64,000 nucleotides of DNA, taken from positions 1,178,001 through 1,242,000 of the forward strand of contig NZ_SOAP01000002.1 of the NCBI RefSeq assembly GCF_004364805.1, in the 5' to 3' direction. Of the stretch, positions 9,127 through 18,288 are shown one piece after another (within the stretch, counting starts at the first letter, position 1; each line of letters starts with the position of its first letter). This DNA comes from Pelagimonas phthalicica (GTDB taxonomy: Bacteria; Pseudomonadota; Alphaproteobacteria; Rhodobacterales; Rhodobacteraceae). Both the position numbers and the translations under genes were made by a program. Under the pieces are notes generated by a model. The model made no database searches. It was not told the origin of the DNA and saw nothing but the letters and a program-made list of their open reading frames with translations.

Positions 9127-10443
9127 TCAAGCCATCGCCGCCCGTTCCAGAGAGGGATAGCGAAAACCGAGCGTCACCGCGCGGGCCACAAAGGAGATCA
9201 TCAAGGCCGCCCAGAGCCCATGATTGCCCCATTGCGGCATCAGAATGAATACCGCGGCAAAGAAGACTGCGGCAGAAATCATCATCATATTGCGCATATC
9301 CCGCGTCCGGGTCGCCCCGATAAAGATACCATCCAACATAAAGCTGGGATAGCTGATGATCGGAACCAGAATGATCCAGGGCAGATAGGTGGTGGCGATC
9401 TGTTGAACACTCGGGTCCTTGGTGATCAAGATTATGATCGCCGCCCCCGCACTCCAAAAGACCAGCACATAAGCAAAGGATGTGGCCAAGCCCCAAGCCG
9501 AGCTCAACCAGACGGATTTGCGCAGGTCGGAAAGGGATTTGGCCCCAAAGGCCTGCCCGACCAAGGCTTCTGCGGCGAATGCAAACCCGTCCAGCGCATA
9601 GGCTATGAAATGGATAAATTGCATCAGCACCTGATTTGCCGCCAGCGTGTCAGTGCCCAGCCCGGCGCTGTAGTAAAAGACGAAGGATAGAAAGATCGCT
9701 TCGAGCATCAGGGAGCGTATCAGGATGTCTGTATTGACCACCGCCATACGACGCAGCGCCGTTGCATCAAAGATACGCGGCCAATCGCGGGCAGACGGGT
9801 GGCGCAGAGCGTTGCGACACAGCCAAAGACCCAGCGCCAGCCCAGACCATTCAGCGATAAAGCTGGCCACGGCGACGCCCTGAACACCCCATCCAAATCC
9901 GGTGACAAACACCAGGTCGAGGATCACATTCACGCTGGTAACGCAGAGTTGCAGCACCAAGACCGAGCGCGACCTTTCCCGCGCGATCAACCAACCAAGA
10001 ATTCCAAACATGGCGATGGCCGCGGGGGCCGACCAGATGCGGATCTGCATATAGCTGCGCGCCAACTCTTCGACTTCGGCATCGACCGGCGAAAAGGAGA
10101 AAGCCAGAGCAAGAAGCGGCTGCAAAAGCGCAATGATTGCCAGCCCCCCTGCCCCTCCGATCATCAAGGACCGGGTCAAAAGCGCGACCACCTCGCCTCG
10201 GTCCTTGGCCCCTTCGGCCTGAGCCGTCAAGCCCGCCGTGCCCATGCGCAAGAAACCAAAGACCCAATAGATAGCTGACAGAACGACAGAGCCGATCCCA
10301 ACCGCTGCAATGGGTTCGGCATGGGGGATTTGCCCGACAACAGCCGTATCGACGACGCCGATCAGAGGAATGGCAATATTGGCCAGCATGATCGGAATGG
10401 CGATTTTCAGAATGCGACGATGAGTAATACTGTCTTCAATCAT
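9127..10443 (-). CDS. MATE-family efflux protein (DinF-like)
   Basis: A 438-residue protein with about twelve hydrophobic segments. Its N-terminus (ILKIAIPIMLANIAIPLIGV, VDTAVVGQI, then FGFLRMGTAGLTAQA) is typical of DinF-type multidrug and toxin extrusion proteins, which export organic cations in exchange for protons or sodium. The ribosome site before the ATG ending at 10443 is weak. It lies upstream of trpB with a 76-base gap, so read-through is possible. Substrate unknown. Confidence 0.88.
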   Translation of the reverse strand: MIEDSITHRRILKIAIPIMLANIAIPLIGVVDTAVVGQIPHAEPIAAVGIGSVVLSAIYWVFGFLRMGTAGLTAQAEGAKDRGEVVALLTRSLMIGGAGGLAIIALLQPLLALAFSFSPVDAEVEELARSYMQIRIWSAPAAIAMFGILGWLIARERSRSVLVLQLCVTSVNVILDLVFVTGFGWGVQGVAVASFIAEWSGLALGLWLCRNALRHPSARDWPRIFDATALRRMAVVNTDILIRSLMLEAIFLSFVFYYSAGLGTDTLAANQVLMQFIHFIAYALDGFAFAAEALVGQAFGAKSLSDLRKSVWLSSAWGLATSFAYVLVFWSAGAAIIILITKDPSVQQIATTYLPWIILVPIISYPSFMLDGIFIGATRTRDMRNMMMISAAVFFAAVFILMPQWGNHGLWAALMISFVARAVTLGFRYPSLERAAMA

Positions 10444-10484
10444 GGAACGTATCGCTTTTTGGAACCGGGCCGGGGCGCTGCCCC

Positions 10485-10532
10485 GTCACAAGCAAGCTTG
10501 TGACTCCCCGGGATATTTTGGGCCCAAAGAAG
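10485..10532. repeat. REP-like extragenic element, copy 1
   Basis: A perfect palindrome (arms GTCACAAGC and GCTTGTGAC, 10485-10504) is followed by CCCCGGGATATTTTGGGCCC and AAAGAAG. Read on the minus strand, the core CTTCTTTGG..CCAAAATATCC matches a second copy at 16327-16345, which also sits beside a GC-rich hairpin. Both are intergenic. Confidence 0.6.
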
Positions 10533-10551
10533 ACCTGGGTAACTTCCAGGA

Positions 10552-11055
10552 TCAGGGGCGCGGCATCAGGAAATGAGCCGTGGCCTGGGCCATGGGACGG
10601 TCGCGATGGTCCTGCCAAGCCTCGACCTGGACTGAGGCATAGCGGCGGCCAGATCGTGTGACGCGCGCCCGGGCATAGGCATCGCGCGGCAGGCCGGATC
10701 TGAGATAGTCCACAGTGAAATCAATGGTTTTGGGCAGACGCGGCAGGTCTCCCTTGGTCAGGGTATCCGGGTCAAGCTTGCCGGATTCGATGTCTTCCCA
10801 AAGGTAGGACCAACTAAGGGTGATAATACCCGTTGTTTCGAGAAACGCCGCCGTCACGCCCCCATGAAGCGCTGGCAAAAGCGGGTTGCCGATCAGTTTT
10901 TCCTCAAAGGGCAGCACCGCTGTCAGCTCATCCCCGTGGCGTTCAAATTGAATGCCAAGGTAGCGAATATAGGGCACACCGCCAACCAATGCGCCGAGGG
11001 CAGCATCGCGACGTTGTTTGACGATCTGGACCGGTTCGGGCTTTTGACGCGCCAT
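10552..11055 (-). CDS. PaaI-type hotdog thioesterase (1)
   Basis: A 167-residue hotdog-fold protein. The family signature is LLPALHGGVTAAFLETTGII at about residues 58-79, with the HGG turn at the substrate tunnel, and the C-terminal half carries the matching VDYLRSGLPRD strand region. Such enzymes hydrolyse acyl-CoA thioesters. Its ATG overlaps the stop of the neighbouring paralogue (TAATG), so the pair is translationally coupled and may form a heteromer. Substrate not determinable from sequence. Confidence 0.85.
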   Translation of the reverse strand: MARQKPEPVQIVKQRRDAALGALVGGVPYIRYLGIQFERHGDELTAVLPFEEKLIGNPLLPALHGGVTAAFLETTGIITLSWSYLWEDIESGKLDPDTLTKGDLPRLPKTIDFTVDYLRSGLPRDAYARARVTRSGRRYASVQVEAWQDHRDRPMAQATAHFLMPRP

Positions 11056-11477
11056 TATTTACCCTCCACCGTAAAGGCCCCGGCGGCGGTCGCGACGGGG
11101 TTGTCAAAATCGGCATCAAAGGCCTTGGCCCTGATAAAGGCGACGTTACGGGTGATGTGGTAGCATTCCGCCTGTGCGGTGATGGCATCGCCGGGTTTGG
11201 CGGCGCGCATATAATCGATGCGCAGATTGATCGTTGCCGTCCCTGCCGGGCTGTCCGGGTGGCTCATGACGGCGGCACCTGAACAGGTGTCCATCAAGGT
11301 CGAGACGGCACCGCCATGGATCACGCCGGTCTTGGGATCGCCTATCAACGCCTCGTCATAGGGCATGGTGATCTCGGCCAGCCCGTCACCAATATTGGTG
11401 ATCTGCATCGACAATGCTTTGGCATGCGGAATCATTTCGATGAATTGCTTGGCAATCAAAGCCTTATCTGCGGTCAT
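11055..11477 (-). CDS. PaaI-type hotdog thioesterase (2)
   Basis: A 140-residue hotdog thioesterase from the ATG ending at 11477, preceded by GAGGAGAGGGAG; an in-frame extension of 16 residues upstream has no such site. Signature: TGVIHGGAVSTLMDTCSGAA, with HGG and the catalytic-region aspartate, then IDYMRAAKPGD. It is first in a two-gene operon with the paralogue downstream. The divergent MerR gene and its inverted-repeat promoter lie 70-150 bases away, so the MerR protein may control this pair. Confidence 0.87.
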   Translation of the reverse strand: MTADKALIAKQFIEMIPHAKALSMQITNIGDGLAEITMPYDEALIGDPKTGVIHGGAVSTLMDTCSGAAVMSHPDSPAGTATINLRIDYMRAAKPGDAITAQAECYHITRNVAFIRAKAFDADFDNPVATAAGAFTVEGK

Positions 11478-11546
11478 AGCGTGCTCCCTCTCCTCAGTTA
11501 TGGGCAGGGAAAGACCGCTTCGCAAGTGATTTGAACGTCGGAAACA

Positions 11547-11569
11547 TGACGCAAAGCAGCGTTGCGTCA
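11547..11569. promoter_or_regulatory. Inverted-repeat operator in the thioesterase/merR divergent promoter
   Basis: Perfect arms TGACGCAA and TTGCGTCA separated by seven bases lie between the thioesterase start (11477) and the merR start (11625). This position and symmetry fit an autoregulatory MerR-type operator. Binding is inferred. Confidence 0.5.
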
Positions 11570-11624
11570 GGAAAGGTTGTCACCGGCCATCTGCGCGCTT
11601 AGTTTGGCGGCAAGGGAGTATGCC

Positions 11625-11996
11625 ATGGAAGATGTTCGTCTGAGCTTCAAGGAAATGTGCGCGCGTTTCGACGTGACGCCCCGCACCTTGCGCTATTATG
11701 AATATATCGAATTACTGTCACCCGAACGGCAAGGCCGGTCTCGCTTTTACGGGGCCAAGGAAGTTGCGCGCATGACCCTGATCCTGCGCGGGCGCAAGTT
11801 TGGCTTTCAGTTGGAAGACATCCGGCAATGGCTACTGATCTACGAAAAAGAAGGCAACGAAGCGCAAATGAAAGCCTGGATTGATATGGCTGATGGGCAG
11901 ATGCGCGAGTTGGAAGAGCAGCGCAAGCAGCTTGACGAGGCCATGGATGAGCTGCGCACATTGCGCAACGAGGTTGCCTCGGATTTGGGCCTGTAG
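11625..11996 (+). CDS. MerR-family transcription regulator (1)
   Basis: A 123-residue regulator. The winged helix at residues 6-75 contains the family pattern SFKEMCARFDVTPRTLRYYE, then RFYGAKEVARMTLILRGRKF, and a coiled-coil dimerisation helix occupies about 80-120. No C-terminal cysteine cluster is present, so it is not a metal sensor; acyl-CoA-type effectors are plausible given the context. The start is the ATG after GGGAG. A close paralogue follows 240 bases downstream. Confidence 0.9.
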   Translation: MEDVRLSFKEMCARFDVTPRTLRYYEYIELLSPERQGRSRFYGAKEVARMTLILRGRKFGFQLEDIRQWLLIYEKEGNEAQMKAWIDMADGQMRELEEQRKQLDEAMDELRTLRNEVASDLGL

Positions 11997-12120
11997 CGTT
12001 TCAAAATCAGTCGAATTCGTCTGAACGGTCGCAGCTTTGCTTGCGGCCGTTAACTTTTGTTCTGGGCTGTAAGTCTTTCGTTAACCAACTAGGCTCAGAA
12101 TATTCTTACAAATGCAGCCC

Positions 12121-12180
12121 ATTGACGTTGCCTTATCTTACGTCAACTCAAAAGTGACGCGGCGTATGAGTTACGTCAAC
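12121..12180. promoter_or_regulatory. Repeated TTACGTCAAC boxes upstream of merR (2)
   Basis: TTACGTCAAC occurs at 12138-12147 and 12171-12180, 33 bases apart (about three helical turns), with an inverted relative ATTGACGTTG at 12121-12130 and an AAGTGACGC in between. The cluster lies in the 255-base gap before the second merR gene. It is a probable operator array for one of the two MerR proteins. Confidence 0.5.
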
Positions 12181-12251
12181 CGTTTTTCCCATTGTAAGAA
12201 GGGAAGAGATTTCGCACCTCACGGCGATCTACTGCCATGAAGGATGAACTT

Positions 12252-12656
12252 ATGAGCGAAGACAGAGTAATGACGATTAGGGAGATGTGCGACGCGTTTG
12301 AGGTAACTCCACGGACTTTGCGGTTCTATGAACAAAAGGAACTTCTGTTCCCGATCCGCGAAGGCCAGAAACGCCTTTTCACCAAACGTGACCGCGCGCG
12401 GTTGAAACTGATCCTGCGGGGCAAGCGCTTTGGCTTTTCCCTCGAAGAGATCCGCCAGCTACTTGATCTGTACGACGTTGGAGACCAGCAGCAATCGCAG
12501 CTGGAACAGACTTATGAGGTCGCCCGCCAAAGGCTGGCCGACATGGTTCGTCAACGTGACGACCTGAATGTCGCCATTGAGGAGCTGAAAGAACAAATGG
12601 TCTGGGGCGAGAAGATGCTCGCCACGATGAAAAACAGGAAAAGCGCGGCCGAGTAA
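12252..12656 (+). CDS. MerR-family transcription regulator (2)
   Basis: A 134-residue paralogue of the preceding MerR: MTIREMCDAFEVTPRTLRFY, then RLFTKRDRARLKLILRGKRF, followed by a glutamine- and glutamate-rich coiled coil. The start at 12252 has AAGGA eight bases upstream; an ATG 15 bases earlier is also possible. It stands 30 bases before the acyl-CoA dehydrogenase gene and is probably cotranscribed with it, so it likely controls the fatty-acid/acyl-CoA degradation genes downstream. Confidence 0.9.
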   Translation: MSEDRVMTIREMCDAFEVTPRTLRFYEQKELLFPIREGQKRLFTKRDRARLKLILRGKRFGFSLEEIRQLLDLYDVGDQQQSQLEQTYEVARQRLADMVRQRDDLNVAIEELKEQMVWGEKMLATMKNRKSAAE

Positions 12657-12686
12657 CGCTGGGCCGCACACATACGGGAGAGAGAG

Positions 12687-14462
12687 ATGCCTTCATACAC
12701 GGCACCTACCAAAGATCAGCAATTCGTTCTGCATGACGTACTGAACGTGTCTGCCAGCGATATTCCAGGCTACGAAGACCTGGATCGCGACACGACCGGC
12801 GCCATTCTGGAAGAATCCGCAAAGATTGCTGAGCAAGTCATGACACCGCTGAACGCAGTGGGTGACAAGCAGGGCTGCACCCTTGAAAACGGCGTTGTCC
12901 GTACGCCCGAAGGGTTCAAGGCCGCCTTTGACGAGGTGCGTGCTGGTGGTTGGACGGCTCTTGACTGTGATCCCGAATATGGTGGTCAGGGCCTGCCCTA
13001 TCTTGTCGCCACTGCGGTGGGTGAACAATTCTCGGCGGCCAATATTGCTTTCAACATGTATGCGGGCCTGACCCACGGGGCCTATTCAGCAATCCACGCC
13101 CACGGATCAGACGAGCAGAAAGCCAAATACCTGCCCAAGATGGTGACCTGTGACTGGACCGGCACCATGAACCTGACCGAACCGCATTGCGGCACCGATC
13201 TGGGCCTGATGCGCACCAAGGCAGAGCCGCAGGACGATGGCACATATAAAATCTCGGGTCAGAAGATCTTTATCTCTGCCGGTGACCATGATCTGTCGGA
13301 AAACGTGATCCATCTGGTTCTGGCCAAGATCCCAGGCGGTCCCGAAGGCATCAAAGGCGTGTCGCTCTTTATTGTGCCCAAATTCATCGTCAAGGATGAT
13401 GGCTCGCTTGGTGAACGCAATGGTGTGTCTGTTGGCAATATCGAAGAAAAAATGGGCATCCATGGCAACTCTACCTGCGTCATGAACTATGACGAGGCCA
13501 CCGGGTTCCTGCTGGGGGATATGCACAAAGGCATGCGCGCCATGTTCACCATGATGAACGAAGCGCGTCTGGGTGTGGGCCTGCAGGGTTTTGCCCAGGC
13601 CGAGGTTGCCTATCAGAACGCCGTGGAATACGCCAAGGACCGCTTGCAAGGGCGCGATGTAACCGGGGTGAAGAATCCGGATGGCCCGGCTGATCCGCTG
13701 ATTGTACACCCAGACATCCGCCGCAACCTGATGGATCAGAAAAGCTTTATCGAAGGGGCGCGTGCCTTTATCTATTGGGGTGCCCAGATGCTGGATCAGG
13801 CACATGGCAATGAAGACAAGGATGCCGATGGCCTCGTGTCGCTGTTGACCCCGGTGATCAAGGGCTACCTGACCGATAAGGGCTTTGACTACTGCGTTGC
13901 CGCGCAGCAGGTCTATGGCGGCCATGGCTATATCGAAGAATGGGGCATGTCCCAGTTCGCCCGCGATGCCCGGATCACCATGATCTATGAGGGGGCCAAT
14001 GGCGTTCAGGCGCTGGATCTGGTGGGCCGCAAGCTGGCCACAGATGGCGGTAAACACGTGATGGCCTTCTTTGAGCTGGTGAAAACCTTCTGCAAGGAAA
14101 ACGGCGAAGACGAAGCCTTGGCCGATTTTGTGGGGCCGCTCAAAGCCGCCTCAAAGGATCTGCAAGCCGCGGGCATGTATTTCATGCAAAACGGTATGAA
14201 GAACCCCAATAACGCTTTGGCAGGGTCTTATGACTTTATGCATATGTTCGGGCTGGTTTGCCTTGGCCTGATGTGGGGCCGCATGGCCAAAGCCGCCCAT
14301 GCCAAGCTGGCCGAAGGCACTGGCGACGCAGCGTTTTACGAGACAAAGCTCGCCACGGCACGTTACTTCATGGCGCGTCAACTGCCCATGACCGGCACCC
14401 ATTTGCGTCGCATCGAAACCGGTGCTGACACTGTGATGGCACTGGACGCAGAGCAGTTCTGA
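12687..14462 (+). CDS. Acyl-CoA dehydrogenase, long form (DmdC/FadE-like)
   Basis: A 591-residue flavoprotein of the acyl-CoA dehydrogenase family with the extra C-terminal domain found in DmdC, the 3-methylmercaptopropionyl-CoA dehydrogenase of DMSP breakdown, and related enzymes. The N-terminal pattern ([20 protein letters not shown]) and core motifs [14 protein letters not shown] and [20 protein letters not shown] are intact, the last preceding the [13 protein letters not shown] segment. Whether the substrate is methylmercaptopropionyl-CoA or an ordinary acyl-CoA cannot be decided, since marine genomes carry several paralogues. GAGAGAG precedes the ATG. It heads the beta-oxidation block. 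Confidence 0.9.
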   Translation: MPSYTAPTKDQQFVLHDVLNVSASDIPGYEDLDRDTTGAILEESAKIAEQVMTPLNAVGDKQGCTLENGVVRTPEGFKAAFDEVRAGGWTALDCDPEYGGQGLPYLVATAVGEQFSAANIAFNMYAGLTHGAYSAIHAHGSDEQKAKYLPKMVTCDWTGTMNLTEPHCGTDLGLMRTKAEPQDDGTYKISGQKIFISAGDHDLSENVIHLVLAKIPGGPEGIKGVSLFIVPKFIVKDDGSLGERNGVSVGNIEEKMGIHGNSTCVMNYDEATGFLLGDMHKGMRAMFTMMNEARLGVGLQGFAQAEVAYQNAVEYAKDRLQGRDVTGVKNPDGPADPLIVHPDIRRNLMDQKSFIEGARAFIYWGAQMLDQAHGNEDKDADGLVSLLTPVIKGYLTDKGFDYCVAAQQVYGGHGYIEEWGMSQFARDARITMIYEGANGVQALDLVGRKLATDGGKHVMAFFELVKTFCKENGEDEALADFVGPLKAASKDLQAAGMYFMQNGMKNPNNALAGSYDFMHMFGLVCLGLMWGRMAKAAHAKLAEGTGDAAFYETKLATARYFMARQLPMTGTHLRRIETGADTVMALDAEQF

Positions 14463-14523
14463 TACCAGTGACGGCGGGGCACCTACCCCGCCGCGCACAA
14501 CGCCGGATTGGGGGAGGAACCGG

Positions 14524-14733
14524 GTGCTGAACGTCAGAAACATCATCGACAAAATCGGCTTGGGCTTGATCGTCATCGGCTTCGCTGGTGCGGGGCTGTC
14601 GATTGCCAAGACCATGTCATCACAAAGCTATGGCAGGTTGTTGGACATCGACGACCTGAGGGGTTTTCTATTTGTTGGCATTGGAGGGATCGCACTGCGC
14701 CTTCTACCAAGCTTTTTCGGAAAAGGCCGCTGA
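14524..14733 (+). CDS. Small two-span membrane protein
   Basis: A 69-residue protein with GTG start preceded by GGGGGAGGA. Hydrophobic segments lie at about residues 10-28 and 47-62. Its stop is two bases before the ATG of the next small gene. No family recognised; it lies inside the acyl-CoA degradation operon. Confidence 0.6.
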   Translation: MLNVRNIIDKIGLGLIVIGFAGAGLSIAKTMSSQSYGRLLDIDDLRGFLFVGIGGIALRLLPSFFGKGR

Positions 14734-14734
14734 T

Positions 14735-14947
14735 ATGCCCAAACGTTTTCGCCTGACCCGCCGTTTCAACGCCGCCATGACCGAAGACGGCTATCGCAAT
14801 CTCAAACGTTTTGCCCATGAGGCAGGTCTCGATGAGGGCGAAGCGCTCTCTTTCCTCTTCGAAAATTTTGACAGCGTCACCGATACCGAGGTGCTCGCAA
14901 TCAAACTGCGCCAGTTCAATTCCGAGCTGGAAGAGCGTAAAAAGTAA
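14735..14947 (+). CDS. Small helical protein, unknown
   Basis: A 70-residue charged protein with a basic N-terminus (MPKRFRLTRRFNAAM) and an acidic C-terminal helix. The pattern GYRNLKRFAHEAGLDEGEAL resembles a ribbon-helix-helix or anti-sigma-like helix pair, but no motif is diagnostic. It begins one base after the upstream stop and ends nine bases before the next acyl-CoA dehydrogenase gene, so it is embedded in the operon. Confidence 0.6.
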   Translation: MPKRFRLTRRFNAAMTEDGYRNLKRFAHEAGLDEGEALSFLFENFDSVTDTEVLAIKLRQFNSELEERKK

Positions 14948-14956
14948 GGAGCCCCC

Positions 14957-16096
14957 ATGCCTCAAGGCTGGATGACAGACGAGCACGAAATGCTGGCAGA
15001 GATGACGGCCAAGTTCATCGACGCCGAATGGGCTCCTCATTTTGACAAATGGCGCAAGCAAGGCCAGATGGACCGGGGAATCTGGCAACAGGCTGGCGAA
15101 CTTGGCCTGCTCTGCCCCTCGATCCCCGAGGAATATGGTGGGGCTGGCGGCGATTTCGGACACGAAGCGGTGATCCTGATGGAAAGCAACCGCGCCAATC
15201 TTGCAAGCTGGGGGCATGGTATCCATTCCGGCATCGTAGCCCATTACGTGCTGGCCTATGGTACCGAAGATCAAAAACAGCGATGGCTGCCAAAACTGGT
15301 CTCGGGTGAAATGGTCGGTGCTCTGGCCATGACCGAACCCTCGACCGGCTCAGACGTGCAAGCGATCAAGACCAAGGCGGTCAAAGATGGCAATGCCTAT
15401 CGCCTGTCGGGGCAAAAGACCTTTATCACCAATGGCCAGCATGCCAACCTAATTATCGTTGCCGCCAAAACCGATCCCGCTCAAGGGTCTAAAGGCGTGT
15501 CGCTGATGGTGGTTGAAACCGACGATGCCGAGGGCTTTCAACGCGGCCGCAATCTGGAAAAGATCGGCTGTCATGCTGCGGATACCTCTGAGCTGTTCTT
15601 TGACAATGTCGAAATCGCGCCAGAGAACCTGTTGGGAGGCGAAGAAAATCAGGGGTTTTATCAGCTGATGCAGCAATTGCCCCAAGAACGCATGGTGATC
15701 GCCTGCATGTCCATGGGGGCCATGGAAGGCGCGGTTGAACGCACAATCGCCTATTGTAAAGAACGGGAAGCCTTTGGCGGCCCGCTGACGCAGTTTCAAA
15801 ACACGCGGTTCAAACTGGCCGAATGTCTAACCAAAACCAAGGTCTGCCGCGCCTTTCTGGATGAATGCCTTGCTGAGCTTATTGCGGGCAAACTGACCGT
15901 CGAAAAGGCAGCCATGGCCAAATATTGGCTCACGGACGCTCAAGGAGAGGTGTTGGATGACTGCCTGCAATTGCATGGTGGCTATGGTTACATGCAAGAA
16001 TACGCTGTGGGGGAAATGTGGGCGGACGCCCGGGTGCAGCGCATCTATGGCGGCACCAATGAGATCATGAAGGAACTGATCGCCCGAGCCCTGTAG
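14957..16096 (+). CDS. Acyl-CoA dehydrogenase, short form
   Basis: A 379-residue flavin enzyme of usual family length. Visible motifs: [18 protein letters not shown] (flavin and substrate loop), [11 protein letters not shown], and the C-terminal [20 protein letters not shown] followed by [18 protein letters not shown]. The catalytic base, a glutamate in the C-terminal helix region of most members, is consistent with the YGGTNEI segment. AGGAG precedes the ATG. It probably performs the first oxidation of a medium or short acyl-CoA in the pathway completed by the thiolase and FadJ genes below. Confidence 0.93.
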   Translation: MPQGWMTDEHEMLAEMTAKFIDAEWAPHFDKWRKQGQMDRGIWQQAGELGLLCPSIPEEYGGAGGDFGHEAVILMESNRANLASWGHGIHSGIVAHYVLAYGTEDQKQRWLPKLVSGEMVGALAMTEPSTGSDVQAIKTKAVKDGNAYRLSGQKTFITNGQHANLIIVAAKTDPAQGSKGVSLMVVETDDAEGFQRGRNLEKIGCHAADTSELFFDNVEIAPENLLGGEENQGFYQLMQQLPQERMVIACMSMGAMEGAVERTIAYCKEREAFGGPLTQFQNTRFKLAECLTKTKVCRAFLDECLAELIAGKLTVEKAAMAKYWLTDAQGEVLDDCLQLHGGYGYMQEYAVGEMWADARVQRIYGGTNEIMKELIARAL

Positions 16097-16147
16097 ATCG
16101 GCACTTTGAGGAGAGGTTGGAGAATGGATATTTTTGCCAAGAAGAAA

Positions 16148-16199
16148 CAGGAAGGTTGCCTATCGGGCCTTGATGTCGTGGCAGCAATCAACCTTCCTG
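16148..16199. other. Long inverted repeat in the intergenic gap
   Basis: Arms CAGGAAGGTTG (16148-16158) and CAACCTTCCTG (16189-16199) enclose a 30-base loop in the 318-base gap between the acyl-CoA dehydrogenase and glutathione transferase genes. There is no T tract, so it is not a standard terminator. A 56-codon reading frame from 16124 crosses it, but its composition is not convincing as coding. Confidence 0.4.
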
Positions 16200-16326
16200 G
16201 CCTGCCCGGCGCTTTCTTCAAACCCCGGAGCTTCTCCTTGGGCGGTCATCGGCTTCCCAACCTGTACCGCAGAACTAGGATGACATTGGAGGGTTAACAC
16301 TCGTTTACCAAGAAAGGCCTTTGTTT

Positions 16327-16375
16327 CTTCTTGGTCCAAATATCCTGCAGGGGTGCGGGGATGCAAAATCCCCGC
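16327..16375. repeat. REP-like extragenic element, copy 2
   Basis: CTTCTTGGTCCAAATATCC (16327-16345) is followed by a hairpin with arms GCGGGGAT and ATCCCCGC (16355-16375). It matches the core of the element at 10485-10532 in the opposite orientation. Confidence 0.6.
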
Positions 16376-16414
16376 TCCTCCCCGAGACAAAAGCGCAACC
16401 GGAGGACACGCGCG

Positions 16415-17053
16415 ATGACAATGAAACTCTATTGCTTTGGCGAAAGCGGCAATGCGTACAAAGCTGCACTGGCGCTAGAACTCTCCGGGCTGGATTGGGA
16501 ACCGGTCAAGGTTGACTTTTTCAACGGTGAAACACGCAGCCAAGCCTATCGTGAGACCGTGAATGAAATGGGTGAAGCCCCGGTTCTTGTCGATGGCGAT
16601 ACCCGCCTGTCCCAATCTGGTGTGATCCAGATGTATGTCTCAGAAAAAAGTGGCCAGTTTAACGGGGAATCCCCGCAAGACGCCCGCGAAGTCATGCGCT
16701 GGGTGCTTTGGGACAATCACAAATTATCGTCCCAGGCCGGCATGACCCGCTTTTTGATGAACTTCCTGCCCAAGGACAAGCGTCCGGCCGAAGTCATCGC
16801 TTTTTCGCAAGGGCGGCTCGCTGCGGCCTACAAAGTGTTGAACACGCATCTGACCGGCCGCGACTGGATCGTCGGCACGGGGATCACCAATGCCGATATC
16901 AGCTGCTGTGGCTACCTGTTTTATCCAGAACCTTTCGGTTTCGACCGCAAGGACTGGCCCGAAATTGACCGTTGGCTTTCGAATATCGAGGGTTTGGACG
17001 GTTGGAAACATCCCTATGATTTGATGCCCGGTTCCCCAGAGGATCGGGTTTGA
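16415..17053 (+). CDS. Glutathione S-transferase family protein
   Basis: A 212-residue protein. The N-terminal thioredoxin-like domain (MKLYCFGESGNAYKAALALE, then EAPVLVDGDTRLSQSGVIQMY) carries the cis-proline and the glutathione-binding Q-S pair, and an all-helical C-terminal domain contains TNADISCCGYLFY. The start follows GGAGG. It lies in the acyl-CoA degradation block and may detoxify reactive or unsaturated CoA-derived products, as proposed for other operon-borne transferases; no substrate is evident. Confidence 0.88.
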   Translation: MTMKLYCFGESGNAYKAALALELSGLDWEPVKVDFFNGETRSQAYRETVNEMGEAPVLVDGDTRLSQSGVIQMYVSEKSGQFNGESPQDAREVMRWVLWDNHKLSSQAGMTRFLMNFLPKDKRPAEVIAFSQGRLAAAYKVLNTHLTGRDWIVGTGITNADISCCGYLFYPEPFGFDRKDWPEIDRWLSNIEGLDGWKHPYDLMPGSPEDRV

Positions 17054-17068
17054 GCAAGGAAGGCAAGA

Positions 17069-18280
17069 ATGACCGAAGCTTATATCTATGACGCGGCCCG
17101 CAGCCCTCGGGGCAAGGGGCGCAAGGATGGCAGCCTGCACGAGGTGACCTCGGTGGCACTGTCCGCGCAGATGCTGAACGCGATCAAGGAACGCAACAAC
17201 CTGCCCACAACCGGGATCGAAGATGTGATCTGGGGCAACGTGACCCAAGTCATGGAAAACGGCGGCTGTCTGGCGCGCGCCTCGGTTCTGTTGTCCGATT
17301 TTGACCAATCCGTGCCAGGTCTGGCGATCAACCGGTTCTGCGCCTCAGGCATGGAAGCTGTGAATCTGGTAGCCAACCAGATCAAAGCAGGCGCAGGTGA
17401 GGCTTACATCGCCGGTGGGGTTGAGATGATGAGCCGCGTTGCCATGGGCTCGGATGGCGCGGCGATGGCCGTGGATCCGCGCCTTGCCATGGGTGAGAAT
17501 TTCATGCCCCAAGGTGTCTCTGCCGACCTGATCGCCACCGAATACGGGTTCAGTCGCGAAGATTGTGATAGCTTTGCCGCACAATCGCAGGATCGTGCTG
17601 CCAAAGCTTGGGAAGAGAACCGCTTTGCCAAATCCATCGTGCCAGTGCGTGATCAGAATGACCTGATCATTCTGGACCGTGACGAGTACATGCGCCCCGG
17701 CACCACAGCCGAGGATCTGAACAAGCTCAAGGCCTCGTTCAAAGATATGGGTGAGGTTATGCCGGGCTTTGACGCGGTTGCCTTGATGAAATACCCGCAT
17801 CTGGAAAAGATCAATCACGTCCACCACGCGGGCAACAGCTCGGGTATCGTGGATGGCGCAACCGCCTTGCTGATCGGCAGCAAGGAATATGGTGAGAAAC
17901 ACGGGCTGACGCCGCGTGCGCGTATCCGAGCCACCGCCAAGATCGGCTCTGAACCTACCATCAACCTAACCGGCCCGGTTCCCGTCACCGAAAAGATCCT
18001 GGCCGATAGCGGCATGTCTATCAGTGACATTGATCTCTTTGAGGTGAACGAAGCCTTTGCTGCGGTTGTTCTACGCTTCTTGCAAGCTTTTGAGGTGGAT
18101 GATGCCAAGGTCAACGTTAATGGCGGTGCCATCGCGCTGGGTCACCCGCTTGGGGCGACTGGTGCGATGATCATCGGCACGCTTCTGGACGAGCTGGAAC
18201 GCTCGGACAAAGAAGTTGGTCTGGCCACGCTCTGCGTCGCCGCCGGGATGGGCGCTGCCACCATAATCGAGCGCGTCTGA
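17069..18280 (+). CDS. Acetyl-CoA C-acyltransferase (thiolase)
   Basis: A 403-residue thiolase that cleaves 3-ketoacyl-CoA to acetyl-CoA and a shortened acyl-CoA. The nucleophilic cysteine is C91 in NRFCASGME. The GHPLGATGA motif gives the active-site histidine, and the second cysteine lies in the C-terminal LCVAAGMGAA. NEAFA is also intact. Length and sequence fit the degradative FadA type. It is 15 bases after the glutathione transferase gene and pairs functionally with the FadJ-like enzyme at 20133. Confidence 0.95.
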   Translation: MTEAYIYDAARSPRGKGRKDGSLHEVTSVALSAQMLNAIKERNNLPTTGIEDVIWGNVTQVMENGGCLARASVLLSDFDQSVPGLAINRFCASGMEAVNLVANQIKAGAGEAYIAGGVEMMSRVAMGSDGAAMAVDPRLAMGENFMPQGVSADLIATEYGFSREDCDSFAAQSQDRAAKAWEENRFAKSIVPVRDQNDLIILDRDEYMRPGTTAEDLNKLKASFKDMGEVMPGFDAVALMKYPHLEKINHVHHAGNSSGIVDGATALLIGSKEYGEKHGLTPRARIRATAKIGSEPTINLTGPVPVTEKILADSGMSISDIDLFEVNEAFAAVVLRFLQAFEVDDAKVNVNGGAIALGHPLGATGAMIIGTLLDELERSDKEVGLATLCVAAGMGAATIIERV

Positions 18281-18288
18281 GGCCACCC

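Noticed and set aside
13107-14057. 316-codon minus-strand frame within the acyl-CoA dehydrogenase gene
   Set aside because: Histidine- and glycine-rich shadow of a strongly coding plus-strand gene.
16106-16297. Small ORF in the gap after the acyl-CoA dehydrogenase
   Set aside because: Contains the inverted-repeat arms in frame, lacks a well-placed ribosome site, and has non-coding-like composition.
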